A DNA stretch of 64,000 nucleotides from Liolophura sinensis (taxonomy: Eukaryota; Mollusca; Polyplacophora; Chitonida; Chitonidae), in assembly GCF_032854445.1 (NCBI RefSeq), contig NC_088300.1:43147682-43211681 (forward strand), written 5' to 3'. Below the pieces are notes generated by a model. That model saw only the letters and a list, made by a program, of their open reading frames with translations, searched no databases and was not told the origin of the DNA. Below are positions 46,537-58,100 of this stretch, piece by piece (positions within the stretch are counted from its first letter, which is position 1; every line of letters starts with the position of its first letter). Position numbers and translations under genes: made by a program.

Positions 46537-49500
46537 GTCAGTCAGGCTATGAAATGTCTAACCCATCTTCGTACGCTTCTGTCAGCCAGGCTATGAAAAG
46601 TCTAACCCATCTCCGTACGCTTCTGTCAGTCAGGCTATGAAATGTCTAACCCATCTCCGTACGCTTCTGTCAGTCAGGCTATGAAAAGTCTAACCCATCT
46701 CCGTACGCTTCTGTCAGCCAGGCTATGAAAAGTCTAACCCATCTCCGTACGCTTCTGTCAGCCAGGCTATGAAAAGTCTAACCCATCTTCATACGCTTCT
46801 GTCAGTCAGGCTATGAAAAGTCTAACCCATCTCCGTACGCTTCTGTCAGCCAGGCTATGAAAAGTCTAACCCATCTCCGTACGCTTCTGTCAGCCAGGCT
46901 ATGAAAAGTCTAACCCATCTTCATACGCTTCTGTCAGTCAGGCTATGAAAAGTCTAACCCATCTCCGTACGCTTCTGTCAGCCAGGCTATGCAAAGTCTA
47001 ACCCATCTCCGTACGCTTCTGTCAGCCAGGCTATGAAAAGTCTAACCCATCTCTGTACGCTTCTGTCAGTCAGGCTATGAAATGTCTAGCCCATCTTCGT
47101 ACGCTTCTGTCAGCCAGGCTATGAAATGTCTAACCCATCTCCGTACGCTTCTGTCAGTCAGGCTATGAAATGTCTAACCCATCTCCGTACGCTTCTGTCA
47201 GTCAGGCTATGCAAAGTCTAACCCATCTCCGTACGCTTCTGTCAGTCAGGCTATGAAATGTCTAACCCATCTTCGTACGCTTCTGTCAGTCAGGCTATGA
47301 AATGTCTAACCCATCTCCGTACGCTTCTGTCAGTCAGGCTATGCAAAGTCTAACCCATCTTCGTACGCTTCTGTCAGTCAGGCTATGAAATGTCTAACCC
47401 ATCTCCGTACGCTTCTGTCAGTCAGGCTATGCAAAGTCTAACCCATCTCCGTACGCTTCTGTCAGTCAGGCTATGAAAAGTCTAACCCATCTCTGTACGC
47501 TTCTGTCAGTCAGGCTATGAAAAGTCTAACCCATCTTCATACGCTTCTGTCAGTCAGGCTATGAAAAGTCTAACCCATCTCCGTACGCTTCTGTCAGCCA
47601 GGCTATGAAAAGTCTAACCCATCTCTGTACGCTTCTGTCAGTCAGGCTATGCAAAGTCTAACCCATCTCCGTACGCTTCTGTCAGCCAGGCTATGAAAAG
47701 TCTAACCCATCTCTGTACGCTTCTGTCAGTCAGGCTATGAAATGTCTAGCCCATCTTGGTACGCTTCTGTCAGCCAGGCTATGAAATGTCTAACCCATCT
47801 CCGTACGCTTCTGTCAGTCAGGCTATGAAATGTCTAACCCATCTCTGTACGCTTCTGTCAGTCAGGCTATGCAAAGTCTAACCCATCTCCGTACGCTTCT
47901 GTCAGTCAGGCTATGAAATGTCTAACCCATCTTCGTACGCTTCTGTCAGTCAGGCTATGAAATGTCTAACCCATCTCCGTACGCTTCTGTCAGTCAGGCT
48001 ATGCAAAGTCTAACCCATCTTCGTACGCTTCTGTCAGTCAGGCTATGAAATGTCTAACCCATCTTCGTACGCTTCTGTCAGTCAGGCTATGAAATGTCTA
48101 ACCCATCTCCGTACGCTTCTGTCAGCCAGGCTATGAAATGTCTAACCCATCTCCGTACGCTTCTGTCAGTCAGGCTATGCAAAGTCTAACCCATCTCCGT
48201 ACGCTTCTGTCAGTCAGGCTATGAAATGTCTAACCCATCTCTGTACGCTTCTGTCAGTCAGGCTATGAAAAGTCTAACCCATCTTCATACGCTTCTGTCA
48301 GTCAGGCTATGAAAAGTCTAACCCATCTCCGTACGCTTCTGTCAGCCAGGCTATGAAAAGTCTAACCCATCTCTGTACGCTTCTGTCAGTCAGGCTATGC
48401 AAAGTCTAACCCATCTCCGTACGCTTCTGTCAGCCAGGCTATGAAAAGTCTAACCCATCTCTGTACGCTTCTGTCAGTCAGGCTATGAAATGTCTAGCCC
48501 ATCTTCGTACGCTTCTGTCAGTCAGGCTATGAAATGTCTAACCCATCTCCGTACGCTTCTGTCAGTCAGGCTATGAAATGTCTAACCCATCTCCGTACGC
48601 TTCTGTCAGCCAGGCTATGAAAAGTCTAACCCATCTCTGTACGCTTCTGTCAGCCAGGCTATGAAAAGTCTAACCCATCTCCGTACGCTTCTGTCAGTCA
48701 GGCTATGAAATGTCTAACCCATCTCTGTACGCTTCTGTCAGTCAGGCTATGCAAAGTCTAACCCATCTCCGTACGCTTCTGTCAGTCAGGCTATGAAATG
48801 TCTAACCCATCTCCGTACGCTTCTGTCAGCCAGGCTATGAAAAGTCTAACCCATCTCTGTACGCTTCTGTCAGCCAGGCTATGAAAAGTCTAACCCATCT
48901 CTGTACGCTTCTGTCAGCCAGGCTATGAAAAGTCTAACCCATCTCCGTACGCTTCTGTCAGCCAGGCTATGAAAAGTCTAACCCATCTCCGTACGCTTCT
49001 GTCAGCCAGGCTATGAAAAGTCTAACCCATCTCTGTACGCTTCTGTCAGTCAGGCTATGAAAAGTCTAACCCATCTCCGTACGCTTCTGTCAGCCAGGCT
49101 ATGAAAAGTCTAACCCATCTCTGTACGCTTCTGTCAGTCAGGCTATGAAAAGTCTAACCCATCTCTGTACGCTTCTGTCAGTCAGGCTATGCAAAGTCTA
49201 ACCCATCTCCGTACGCTTCTGTCAGCCAGGCTATGAAAAGTCTAACCCATCTCTGTACGCTTCTGTCAGTCAGGCTATGCAAAGTCTAACCCATCTCCGT
49301 ACGCTTCTGTCAGCCAGGCTATGAAAAGTCTAGCCCATCTTCGTACGCTTCTGTCAGTCAGGCTATGAAATGTCTAACCCATCTTCGTACGCTTCTGTCA
49401 GTCAGGCTATGAAATGTCTAGCCCATCTCCGTACGCTTCTGTCAGCCAGGCTATGAAATGTCTAACCCATCTCTGTACGCTTCTGTCAGTCAGGCTATGC

Positions 49501-51443
49501 AAAGTCTAACCCATCTCCGTACGCTTCTGTCAGTCAGGCTATGAAATGTCTAACCCATCTCTGTACGCTTCTGTCAGTCAGGCTATGCAAAGTCTAACCC
49601 ATCTCCGTACGCTTCTGTCAGCCAGGCTATGAAATGTCTAACCCATCTCTGTACGCTTCTGTCAGTCAGGCTATGCAAAGTCTAACCCATCTTCGTACGC
49701 TTCTGTCAGTCAGGCTATGAAATGTCTAACCCATCTCCGTACGCTTCTGTCAGTCAGGCTATGAAATGTCTAACCCATCTCCGTACGCTTCTGTCAGCCA
49801 GGCTATGAAATGTCTAACCCATCTTCGTACGCTTCTGCCAGCCAGGCTATGAAATGTCTAACCCATCTTCGTACGCTTCTGTCAGTCAGGCTATGAAATG
49901 TCTAACCCATCTCTGTACGCTTCTGTCAGCCAGGCTATGAAATGTCTAACCCATCTCTGTACGCTTCTGTCAGTCAGGCTATGCAAAGTCTAACCCATCT
50001 TCGTACGCTTCTGTCAGCCAGGCTATGAAATGTCTAACCCATCTCTGTACGCTTCTGTCAGCCAGGCTATGAAATGTCTAACCCATCTCTGTACGCTTCT
50101 GTCAGTCAGGCTATGCAAAGTCTAACCCATCTTCGTACGCTTCTGTCAGTCAGGCTATGAAATGTCTAACCCATCTCTGTACGCTTCTGTCAGTCAGGCT
50201 ATGAAATGTCTAACCCATCTCCGTACGCTTCTGTCAGTCAGGCTATGAAATGTCTAACCCATCTCTGTACGCTTCTGTCAGTCAGGCTATGCAAAGTCTA
50301 ACCCATCTCCGTACGCTTCTGTCAGTCAGGCTATGAAATGTCTAACCCATCTCTGTACGCTTCTGTCAGTCAGGCTATGAAATGTCTAACCCATCTCCGT
50401 ACGCTTCTGTCAGCCAGGCTATGAAATGTCTAACCCATCTTCGTACGCTTCTGTCAGTCAGGCTATGAAATGTCTAACCCATCTTCGTACGCTTCTGTCA
50501 GTCAGGCTATGAAATGTCTAACCCATCTCTGTACGCTTCTGTCAGCCAGGCTATGAAATGTCTAACCCATCTCCGTACGCTTCTGTCAGCCAGGCTATGA
50601 AATGTCTAACCCATCTCTGTACGCTTCTGTCAGCCAGGCTATGAAATGTCTAACCCATCTTCGTACGCTTCTGTCAGTCAGGCTATGCAAAGTCTAACCC
50701 ATCTTCGTACGCTTCTGTCAGTCAGGCTATGAAATGTCTAACCCATCTCTGTACGCTTCTGTCAGTCAGGCTATGAAATGTCTAACCCATCTCCGTACGC
50801 TTCTGTCAGTCAGGCTATGAAATGTCTAACCCATCTCTGTACGCTTCTGTCAGTCAGGCTATGCAAAGTCTAACCCATCTCCGTACGCTTCTGTCAGTCA
50901 GGCTATGAAATGTCTAACCCATCTCTGTACGCTTCTGTCAGTCAGGCTATGAAATGTCTAACCCATCTTCGTACGCTTCTGTCAGTCAGGCTATGAAAAG
51001 TCTAGCCCATCTTCGTACGCTTCTGTCAGTCAGGCTATGAAAAGTCTAACCCATCTCCGTACGCTTCTGTCAGTCAGGCTATGAAATGTCTAACCCATCT
51101 CCGTACGCTTCTGTCAGCCAGGCTATGAAATGTCTAACCCATCTCCGTACGCTTCTGTCAGTCAGGCTATGAAATGTCTAACCCATCTCTGTACGCTTCT
51201 GTCAGTCAGGCTATGCAAAGTCTAACCCATCTCCGTACGCTTCTGTCAGCCAGGCTATGAAAAGTCTAGCCCATCTTCGTACGCTTCTGTCAGTCAGGCT
51301 ATGAAAAGTCTAACCCATCTCCGTACGCTTCTGTCAGCCAGGCTATGAAATGTCTAACCCATCTCCGTACGCTTCTGTCAGCCAGGCTATGAAAAGTCTA
51401 ACCCATCTCCGTACGCTTCTGTCAGCCAGGCTATGAAAAGTCT
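46537..51443. repeat. Giant 44-bp minisatellite, about 111 copies
   Basis: Head-to-tail 44-bp units cover 4.9 kb with almost no length variation. Each has CAGGCTATG and GTACGCTTCTGTCAG as constant cores. Variable sites are CAG(T/C)CAG, ATGAAAAG/ATGAAATG/ATGCAAAG, TCTAACCC/TCTAGCCC and ATCTCCGT/ATCTTCGT/ATCTCTGT/ATCTTCAT. ATGAAAAG units dominate the left, ATGAAATG units the right. Shared variants recur at multiples of 44, showing larger duplications of 3 to 19 units. Stops fall in every frame, so it is not coding. The first unit joins unique DNA at GGAGTCAGTCAGG, and the last breaks off at AAAAGTCTCGCTCC. Confidence 0.98.
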
Positions 51444-54264
51444 CGCTCCTGTAATTGGCAAGTACAAACAGTCTTTAAGACTTGTGTCAATATTTTTGCT
51501 AGTAGGTCATTAAAGTGTCCGTTTTTTACCAATGGGGATATAGTACCTGCAAATAAAGCACCAATCATCAGGTTCAAAGTATTGCTGATAAGTATGGTTA
51601 CAGGTAGGATTGGACACTTACAATTACAACTTGTACTTAATCGTACATGTAAACAGGAAGGCCTGTAATGGCCACATTATCGTTCTAATTACTGAGAAAC
51701 AAGGGATTGCTTTCAATTACAAAAGATGAGACGGCTTTGCCGAAATTGACGAGTTTATTAAACTCCATGACATTTACAAACATAGCTGCAATCTGGATCT
51801 TTGTTTTATAATGTATGATACGGGACGTTTTGGTTTTATTAATCCCCTGTACATGCGGATTCCGGTTATGCATCAGAATAAGTTCGTTTCATGTTATTAT
51901 GGGACATACGGCAACTGACATCCGACGTAAACATTGGTATGTACATTTCCTCTAAAGTCTGATTTGAAATACAGACCTTGTTCAGTCGTGTTCCAGTTTT
52001 GTATTATGCACTACTATATTACTTATATTAACAAAGATTAAAAAGATAACTTGACCAGAAAACACCCAAAATCTTTCAGGCAAAATAACGAGATAAATTT
52101 GAATGAATTTGCAGTCGAGGAAGATCATCAGTGCGATGCACAATGGACATTGATTGATTAAAATCGAAATTGAGAGTTTATTGCACTGCATGAAAGCTAC
52201 TCCTATCTGAGAAACCTAGGTTATTTGTCAGCATTGAAAGGGTAAAGAAATACACGATACAATCCTGTTAATTCATTCCAATCTGTACTTATTTCAGTTT
52301 ACCTAAAATTTTGATATTGATGTTTTTTCAGTTTCAGGGAATACATTTCTCACGTTGATCTAGACAATTAAATTGTAGAAAAGCAAAAGAGTCATATTGC
52401 ACAACAAAAGCAGATGTCAGCATCCAAACTATCAAGAGCGTTCCGATCGGGTAAATAAACTAACGATGTTCAGAAATGGGTCTTATATTTCTACAGTACT
52501 GGGTCAATTTTGTACGAATGGGCCATGTGGAGGGAATTCAGAGCTGGACTAGTAACATCCTGAAAGGTTTGCATAAAGGACGGAAAGAACTTAAGATGGT
52601 AAATGGCCATAGTGCACTAACTGTAAAGTTATATATCTTTCAGTTTTGTAAAAAAAAATCCTTAGTGTGAAAAAAAGCACCGTCACATTCGCTGCTGCGG
52701 TTACCAATGTCATTTGGTTTTCTGGAAATAATGAGAGTGATTTTACAACCTGTGATGATTTATGTTGACAGAGATTGATGTTATGTAAATAGTCTGACTT
52801 CTGGGGGAACTGCCGAGGACGATATTCCATATAAAAGAGACAGATATGATTCCAACGTGCAACCGTTCACAGGGATATTCCCTCATTTTAACCCACATTG
52901 CAGCAGAGAACAGGATATTGTCTTCGTCGGGTTGAGTTTTGTTAATGGACATCTTCACAGAGCATATGTTCGGCGATAACCTCGGTTTGATTGCTCTCAT
53001 GGCGCGTCTGAGACGGTCAATGCTCTGTCTTCTCGCAACACAAAACATATTGATATATCGAAATTTACTAGGTCAGAATGGCATTGTGTCGGTTTAATGA
53101 TATACAATGCCCGTACATGTATTGAATTATACCATGTCTTTTAGCATTAACGATCAAATCTCAGCTAGGTGTACATGTATATCTAGGGGGTAGAGATGTT
53201 GGGTGAGCGGTGAGGATAGGGCGATAGGAAGAAGGAAATACACCAGTGGTATATAATAACAGTGATGTACCAAGATGTAGGCGTCAAGCCAATGAACCGG
53301 TTTCAAAGATGTTGATCAAGAATGTGTTTACATTTATCATCATGACTACTCTACGCATCACATTTATTTAAAACCTGTTCCACTGTTTCCGAAACGGTGC
53401 GTAAATACTGAAGTTGTAGCTGTAAAATAATTACGCATGCTTTTTGCTTAATATCCCCAACAGCATAAGCCCGCTCATTACAGGGAGGGTAAAAACAATG
53501 AATCACATTTTGAATATTAGTATATATGCTCTGCGGACTTCAAGTTTGTGGTGTTCAAACAACCTAGTACTTAAATAGATAACAACGTATTTATAAGACG
53601 CAATAAAACAAACTATTGTGTTCAACCTTAGTATCTCCGTCAGCTTTTTATTGAGAATATGTTTATTTATACTCAAACACGAGATTGCAGGTAGACGGAT
53701 TGGGCAACCAATATAGAGATGTATCCATAGCTGCCACAAGACAGCAGTGAAACGAAGCATAAATAAATGTTTTGTGAGTTTGTCATCGTTAGTCCATTTA
53801 TATGGTATACCTCACTTCCCCGCCGCGTCACTTGCAGGTGTAATGAAGGTCACGCTAAGGTCAGAGAAAATGAGTCATAGGAACGTTCCGTTAGAAAGTC
53901 GCCATGTATGGCTGACGAAAAACACTGTGTGTTTGTGGCGACCGCAAATGACGGACACAGCTGATGTTTCTACGGCAAAAGAACTCAAATAAACGAAAAA
54001 CAAGTCATCCGTATGAACTGTAGCTCAACAGCTACTGGCTGATCCAGTAAAAACATCGGCCACACTGAAAACAGGCTCTAAACTAAGTGGTAATCAGCAA
54101 TGACGTGCGTAGGGCTAGCGTCTTTGAAGTGTTGAGATATTGGACAGGCAGTAGTGTAAGGCGCTGAATGACAATCTCAGGAGGAAGCATTTGCTGAACC
54201 ACCGTGTCCCTTGACTGGTTGGAGATCCCTGTCTAAGGAAGGAAATCAAATCTTATCAGTTAAG
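51444..54264. other. Intergenic, nothing recognised
   Basis: Unique AT-rich sequence with chance frames on both strands (for example 52743-53048, 53747-53992). TTTTTATTG and GTTTATTTAT near 53646-53665 read AATAAA on the minus strand and could serve as distal polyadenylation signals for the buccalin-type gene. Confidence 0.4.
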
Positions 54265-54284
54265 TTTACAGTAAAGCAATCGGG

Positions 54285-54290
54285 TTTAAT
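54285..54290 (-). terminator. Candidate polyadenylation signal ATTAAA for the buccalin-type gene
   Basis: Forward TTTAAT reads ATTAAA on the minus strand, about 300 bases after the TAA stop at 54588. No closer AATAAA was seen. Cleavage would fall near 54265. An alternative is the AATAAA pair near 53.65 kb. Confidence 0.25.
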
Positions 54291-54587
54291 TGCGTTACAT
54301 AACCGAGCAGATTTCAATCACTCTGTGTAATATTTACTTTAAATTAAAGTGAACGAAATTCACGCATTACTGAAAACGTATTTGTCTATTGATTTCCGTG
54401 AAACTACAAACTCAATCTTTGCTCCAAACAAACTTATTTCTTACACAAGCCATGGCCATTTGTCTGTCATGTTAACTGCGCTTTTTACCCTTCACGTGAA
54501 CGCCTAAATTCGTTTAAAGTTATGATAAACTAGTTGACGTACTTGTGGAACACACTGTAGCTGGCGCCTTGTGTCTGGTGGTTACAA

Positions 54588-55148
54588 TTAACCCAGGCGC
54601 CCATAAAACTGGTTGTAATCCAACGCTCTCTTCCCAAGCCGACCATAATACGCCATGGAATCCAAACCTCTCTTCGCAAGTTCTGCCAACTGCCTTGAAA
54701 TCCTTTGCCTTTCTGAATTTCTTTTTCCTAATTTTCCCAAAAACATTCGGCTATCATACCGCTTGTCCATATCGCGCTTCCCCAACCGTCCGAAATAGGC
54801 GTTGCCGTCAAATCGTTTTCTGAGCAAGTCTTGTTCTTCGGCTAGCCTGTTAAATAAGGCGTTGTCCTCCAAACCACTGTCTTCCCCTTCGCCGTCGCGC
54901 TTTCCAAGACGGCCGAACATGGACGGATCTAATCGTTTTTCTTCTGCTTCTTCGTTAGCTCCGTATATGGAGCTGTCCATACGTTTGCCTAGCCGCCCAA
55001 AGAACTGCATATTGTCCAACCTCTTCTGTGTGAGCTCTACGGGAGCATGTGACTCTGATGCAACATCATCGGAGGCCGCCTGAATCCCTAACCACAGTCC
55101 ACAGGCTACAAAACAGACGGCAAGCCGCCACCACCCCACTGAGATCAT
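54588..55148 (-). CDS. Buccalin-type (allatostatin-A-related) neuropeptide precursor
   Basis: A complete 186-residue prepropeptide in one exon. Residues 1-24 are a hydrophobic signal peptide ending GIQA. Lys-Arg sites then release six peptides whose C-terminal Gly becomes the amide: LDNMQFFGRL (44-53), LDPSMFGRL (73-81), FDGNAYFGRL (113-122), YDSRMFLGKL (131-140), GLDSMAYYGRL (161-171) and ALDYNQFYGRL (175-185). The consensus is xDxxx(F/Y)xG(R/K)L-amide, close to Aplysia buccalin A (GMDSLAFSGGL-amide). Buccalins modulate feeding-muscle motor neurons in molluscs and belong to the lophotrochozoan allatostatin-A lineage. Acidic spacers (57-70, 85-110) and one basic spacer (144-158) lie between. 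The last peptide ends in Gly directly before TAA, so it needs no KR cleavage. Aplysia's precursor is much longer, with many more copies. The ATG at 55148 follows a T-rich acceptor TTTGTGTTTTAAG (exon start about 55174). It acts in secretory granules of neurons. Confidence 0.93.
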   Translation of the reverse strand: MISVGWWRLAVCFVACGLWLGIQAASDDVASESHAPVELTQKRLDNMQFFGRLGKRMDSSIYGANEEAEEKRLDPSMFGRLGKRDGEGEDSGLEDNALFNRLAEEQDLLRKRFDGNAYFGRLGKRDMDKRYDSRMFLGKLGKRNSERQRISRQLAELAKRGLDSMAYYGRLGKRALDYNQFYGRLG

Positions 55149-55190
55149 CCTACTTGCTCGGCCCGGGTCAGTTCCTTAAAACACAAAGAC
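55149..55190 (-). other. Splice acceptor and 5' leader end of the precursor exon
   Basis: On the minus strand, TGTATGTCTTTGTGTTTTAAG ends at 55175, followed by GAACTGACCC...AAGTAGG and ATG. The T-rich tract and AG fit a 3' splice site, so the coding exon would begin at 55174, 26 bases before the start codon. Confidence 0.55.
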
Positions 55191-58100
55191 ATACATCACA
55201 TTAGAAATGTTAAAAACTACTTTTTTTGAAAAAAATATCCATTAAGTCGATTGTTTTAACTCGAGCGAACTTCATAAAGGTCAGCTGTCAGACATGGAAT
55301 TTTTACCAGCTGCTAACGCAATCCGCAACAAGAACAAAAAGGACATCAAACAAATAAAAAACAAAGAGATAAAAAACAACCAAAAATTAGGCTTATTAAA
55401 CTATCCCATGGATAACCGTTAGTTTTTATCACAAGAAGGCAATGAATCAAACCAACATGAAGAACAATGTTCAGGTATGTTACTTTGGCACCACGTGGTT
55501 GTTTAATGCCTTGCGTTAGGGTTACCATTGGTGTAAATCGCAATGATACCATATGGCCGCTTGGCAATGGAAGCCTTTGTACAGCAAAATTCCTTTTAAT
55601 GTCAACATTCACAACATCGAATTTACAACGGCATATGTACAAAGACAATAATGCCATTCCCCCACTTCAGGCGTTTTGCCAAAACTTCCTATTTTACAAA
55701 ATCTAGTGGAGCGATAATTGTTGTCCACCTTTCATGATTCACTGCAGACGACTTGGTCAAATAATGGCTTTCTTTTTGGAGTTCCCGCGGCAGGGCTGTA
55801 GAAGAACGTAGTGATGGTTACCCGCGCCTGATTACCTAGGTACATATATACCGAAATAACTGCCCATACCCGGAGTGAGGCAGTTATTGTTGGTTGTACT
55901 CAATGGATGCTACAAAAATGCCGATGGGGAATTAGACAGAAAGGTAACTAGAACTGTCTACAGTTTTCCTTCCAAGCAGTATTCACGAACGGATTTCAAC
56001 TTCTGCTTCAGTACAGATTAGTTTACGACATTGTAACAGTCGTTCGGCAAGACAGCCAAGGTGGTATGTTAAGATCCACATCCTGTTTTGAAAAATAATG
56101 GACAGTTAACTAGACAGTTCAAAAGCACATTATGCTCTAGTTGTCCTATGAGTTTAGGATACATGAATGGAATGAAGTTCCTTTTTTTGATATAGAATAA
56201 TATTATTTAAGCGCTTGTAACGAGAAAGCCCATCGATGTTAGCATAAACTGGTTCACATTCCATGAAAAGAGGATACCTTGCTCTACAATTTGGTGCAGA
56301 TTACAAAATTCTAGCTCTCGTAGTTTTCGATTCACATACCAATAAAATCACTGACGAAAACTGTTTTTTTGATAATACGCCAAAATGTTGGATATGTAAT
56401 ATATCAAAGTTATAATAAAAATTCAAACCATTTAATGACGTCATAGATTTGACCAGTGGTGAGCTTCTTAAGATTTTAATTGATTGTATTAATAATCAAG
56501 GACATTTGGCGTGTCGCGTGCCAAACAATTCTGATATCTGTGGAACTAGACACAGCGAGACACCTGTGAAATTAAAATTTAGATGTTGCCGTAGCGCATA
56601 TTTGGATGGTTACGATACAGGTATCTATTAACGTTACTTTGACGTTACAATTGATCGATGAACTGTATCCAACGTTATTCAGCTCCGAAAATGGGAATCT
56701 AATAATTATGGAGAACATTTTGCGCTGTTTAATGAATTTACTTCAAGGCAGTTTCTTAGAATTGACTCTTAGTACTCGTGTGAAACCAATGCGGTACACT
56801 GATAATGGTACAGTGATTACTGTCGTCAATGACACTTTATTTTCACCATTTTCCTGAACTTAACTCTCTATATGAAGGTGGACTATCCGTTCCCGGGGAT
56901 AACTTCCGCGTTAGAGAGCAGGTCAACCGCAGGCCGTCACACGCCACAAGTGAAGTGAGTGCTAGGAGGCGCCGATCACTAGAATACCATTAGACATTAA
57001 GCAAATGTCTGGTGTTCGTGCTGAAGTTGTAGCGAGCACAACACCCCAGATAACGTTGGAAACTCTGCTTATCGTTAAAACTCCTACAGAGACGACATGA
57101 TTCCACAAGCTCCCAGACACCAGCATACCCTTATCACAAATATTGGAGAGAAAATTGAAAAAAAAGCACTTGTAGAGAAATTATCAAACAATAATTGCAT
57201 AACGTCATTAGTTAATGGTGAAAACTTGTTTGACCCCTGAAAGTCCTGCACTGGAAAATATGGCAATGGGCTAACCGTTGTGCAGATAAGGCTAAAATCT
57301 GTTCCTTAGTTATCAACTATCAATCTGTGACAATGAGACATGTCTGTTTGCCATATATACACACCTCGGGAAGAGATGGTCTTTACTGAAATAATGTCCC
57401 TTTGTTAAAACTCTTTCAAAATGGTGGCTATATCTCGTTATATCTCGTTATATATCTTAAATTAAGTGATTAGCCTACTATTTAAAGGTATATTGATCTT
57501 TCCGGAAAAGTATTTTGAAAAAATTATCAGTCATTGTCTTTCTGGAATGAGCTTGGTAAGAGACAGAGAGATGCTTCCAGTCAGCTTTGTCTTACTGGTT
57601 TCCTCATTTCACAATTCAAGACACAGTGAACGTGAATAGTTTTCTGGGTACCGGATATTAAAGAAATTCCCTCTCTCAGACGAGTAGCAGTTATCGCAGT
57701 TGCCAGGAAGTAGACATACCAAGCCGGCAACAAGTAAGCGTCTGGGAAAGTTTCCGCCGAACAGTTGCCGTTAATTACTTGAAATATTCCGCAAATAGGA
57801 AAAGTTTCCTGCCCGGTAAATACTTATCTATAGACCCACTGTAACCCAGACTACGCGAGCCGAAAGTGTGGAAACTTAGACATCGTTGTCAATAACATGC
57901 GAACTTGTAGCCATGGTATTAGGTTTAAGTAAAGGACATCGACTAGATCCACTGATACTAGCATTCAGTTAGAGAAAGTCATCTGTATAACTGAGATAAT
58001 ACAATATTTTGGCGTTGGATAAATTGGACATAAATTTTACGTGAATATTATTCCCAAGTGGCTAGAGACGGAAGGCATTAACATTGAGCAATGCTATACT

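Noticed and set aside
54802-55083. 93-codon plus-strand frame rich in Ser and Pro
   Set aside because: It is the antisense shadow of the neuropeptide precursor repeats.
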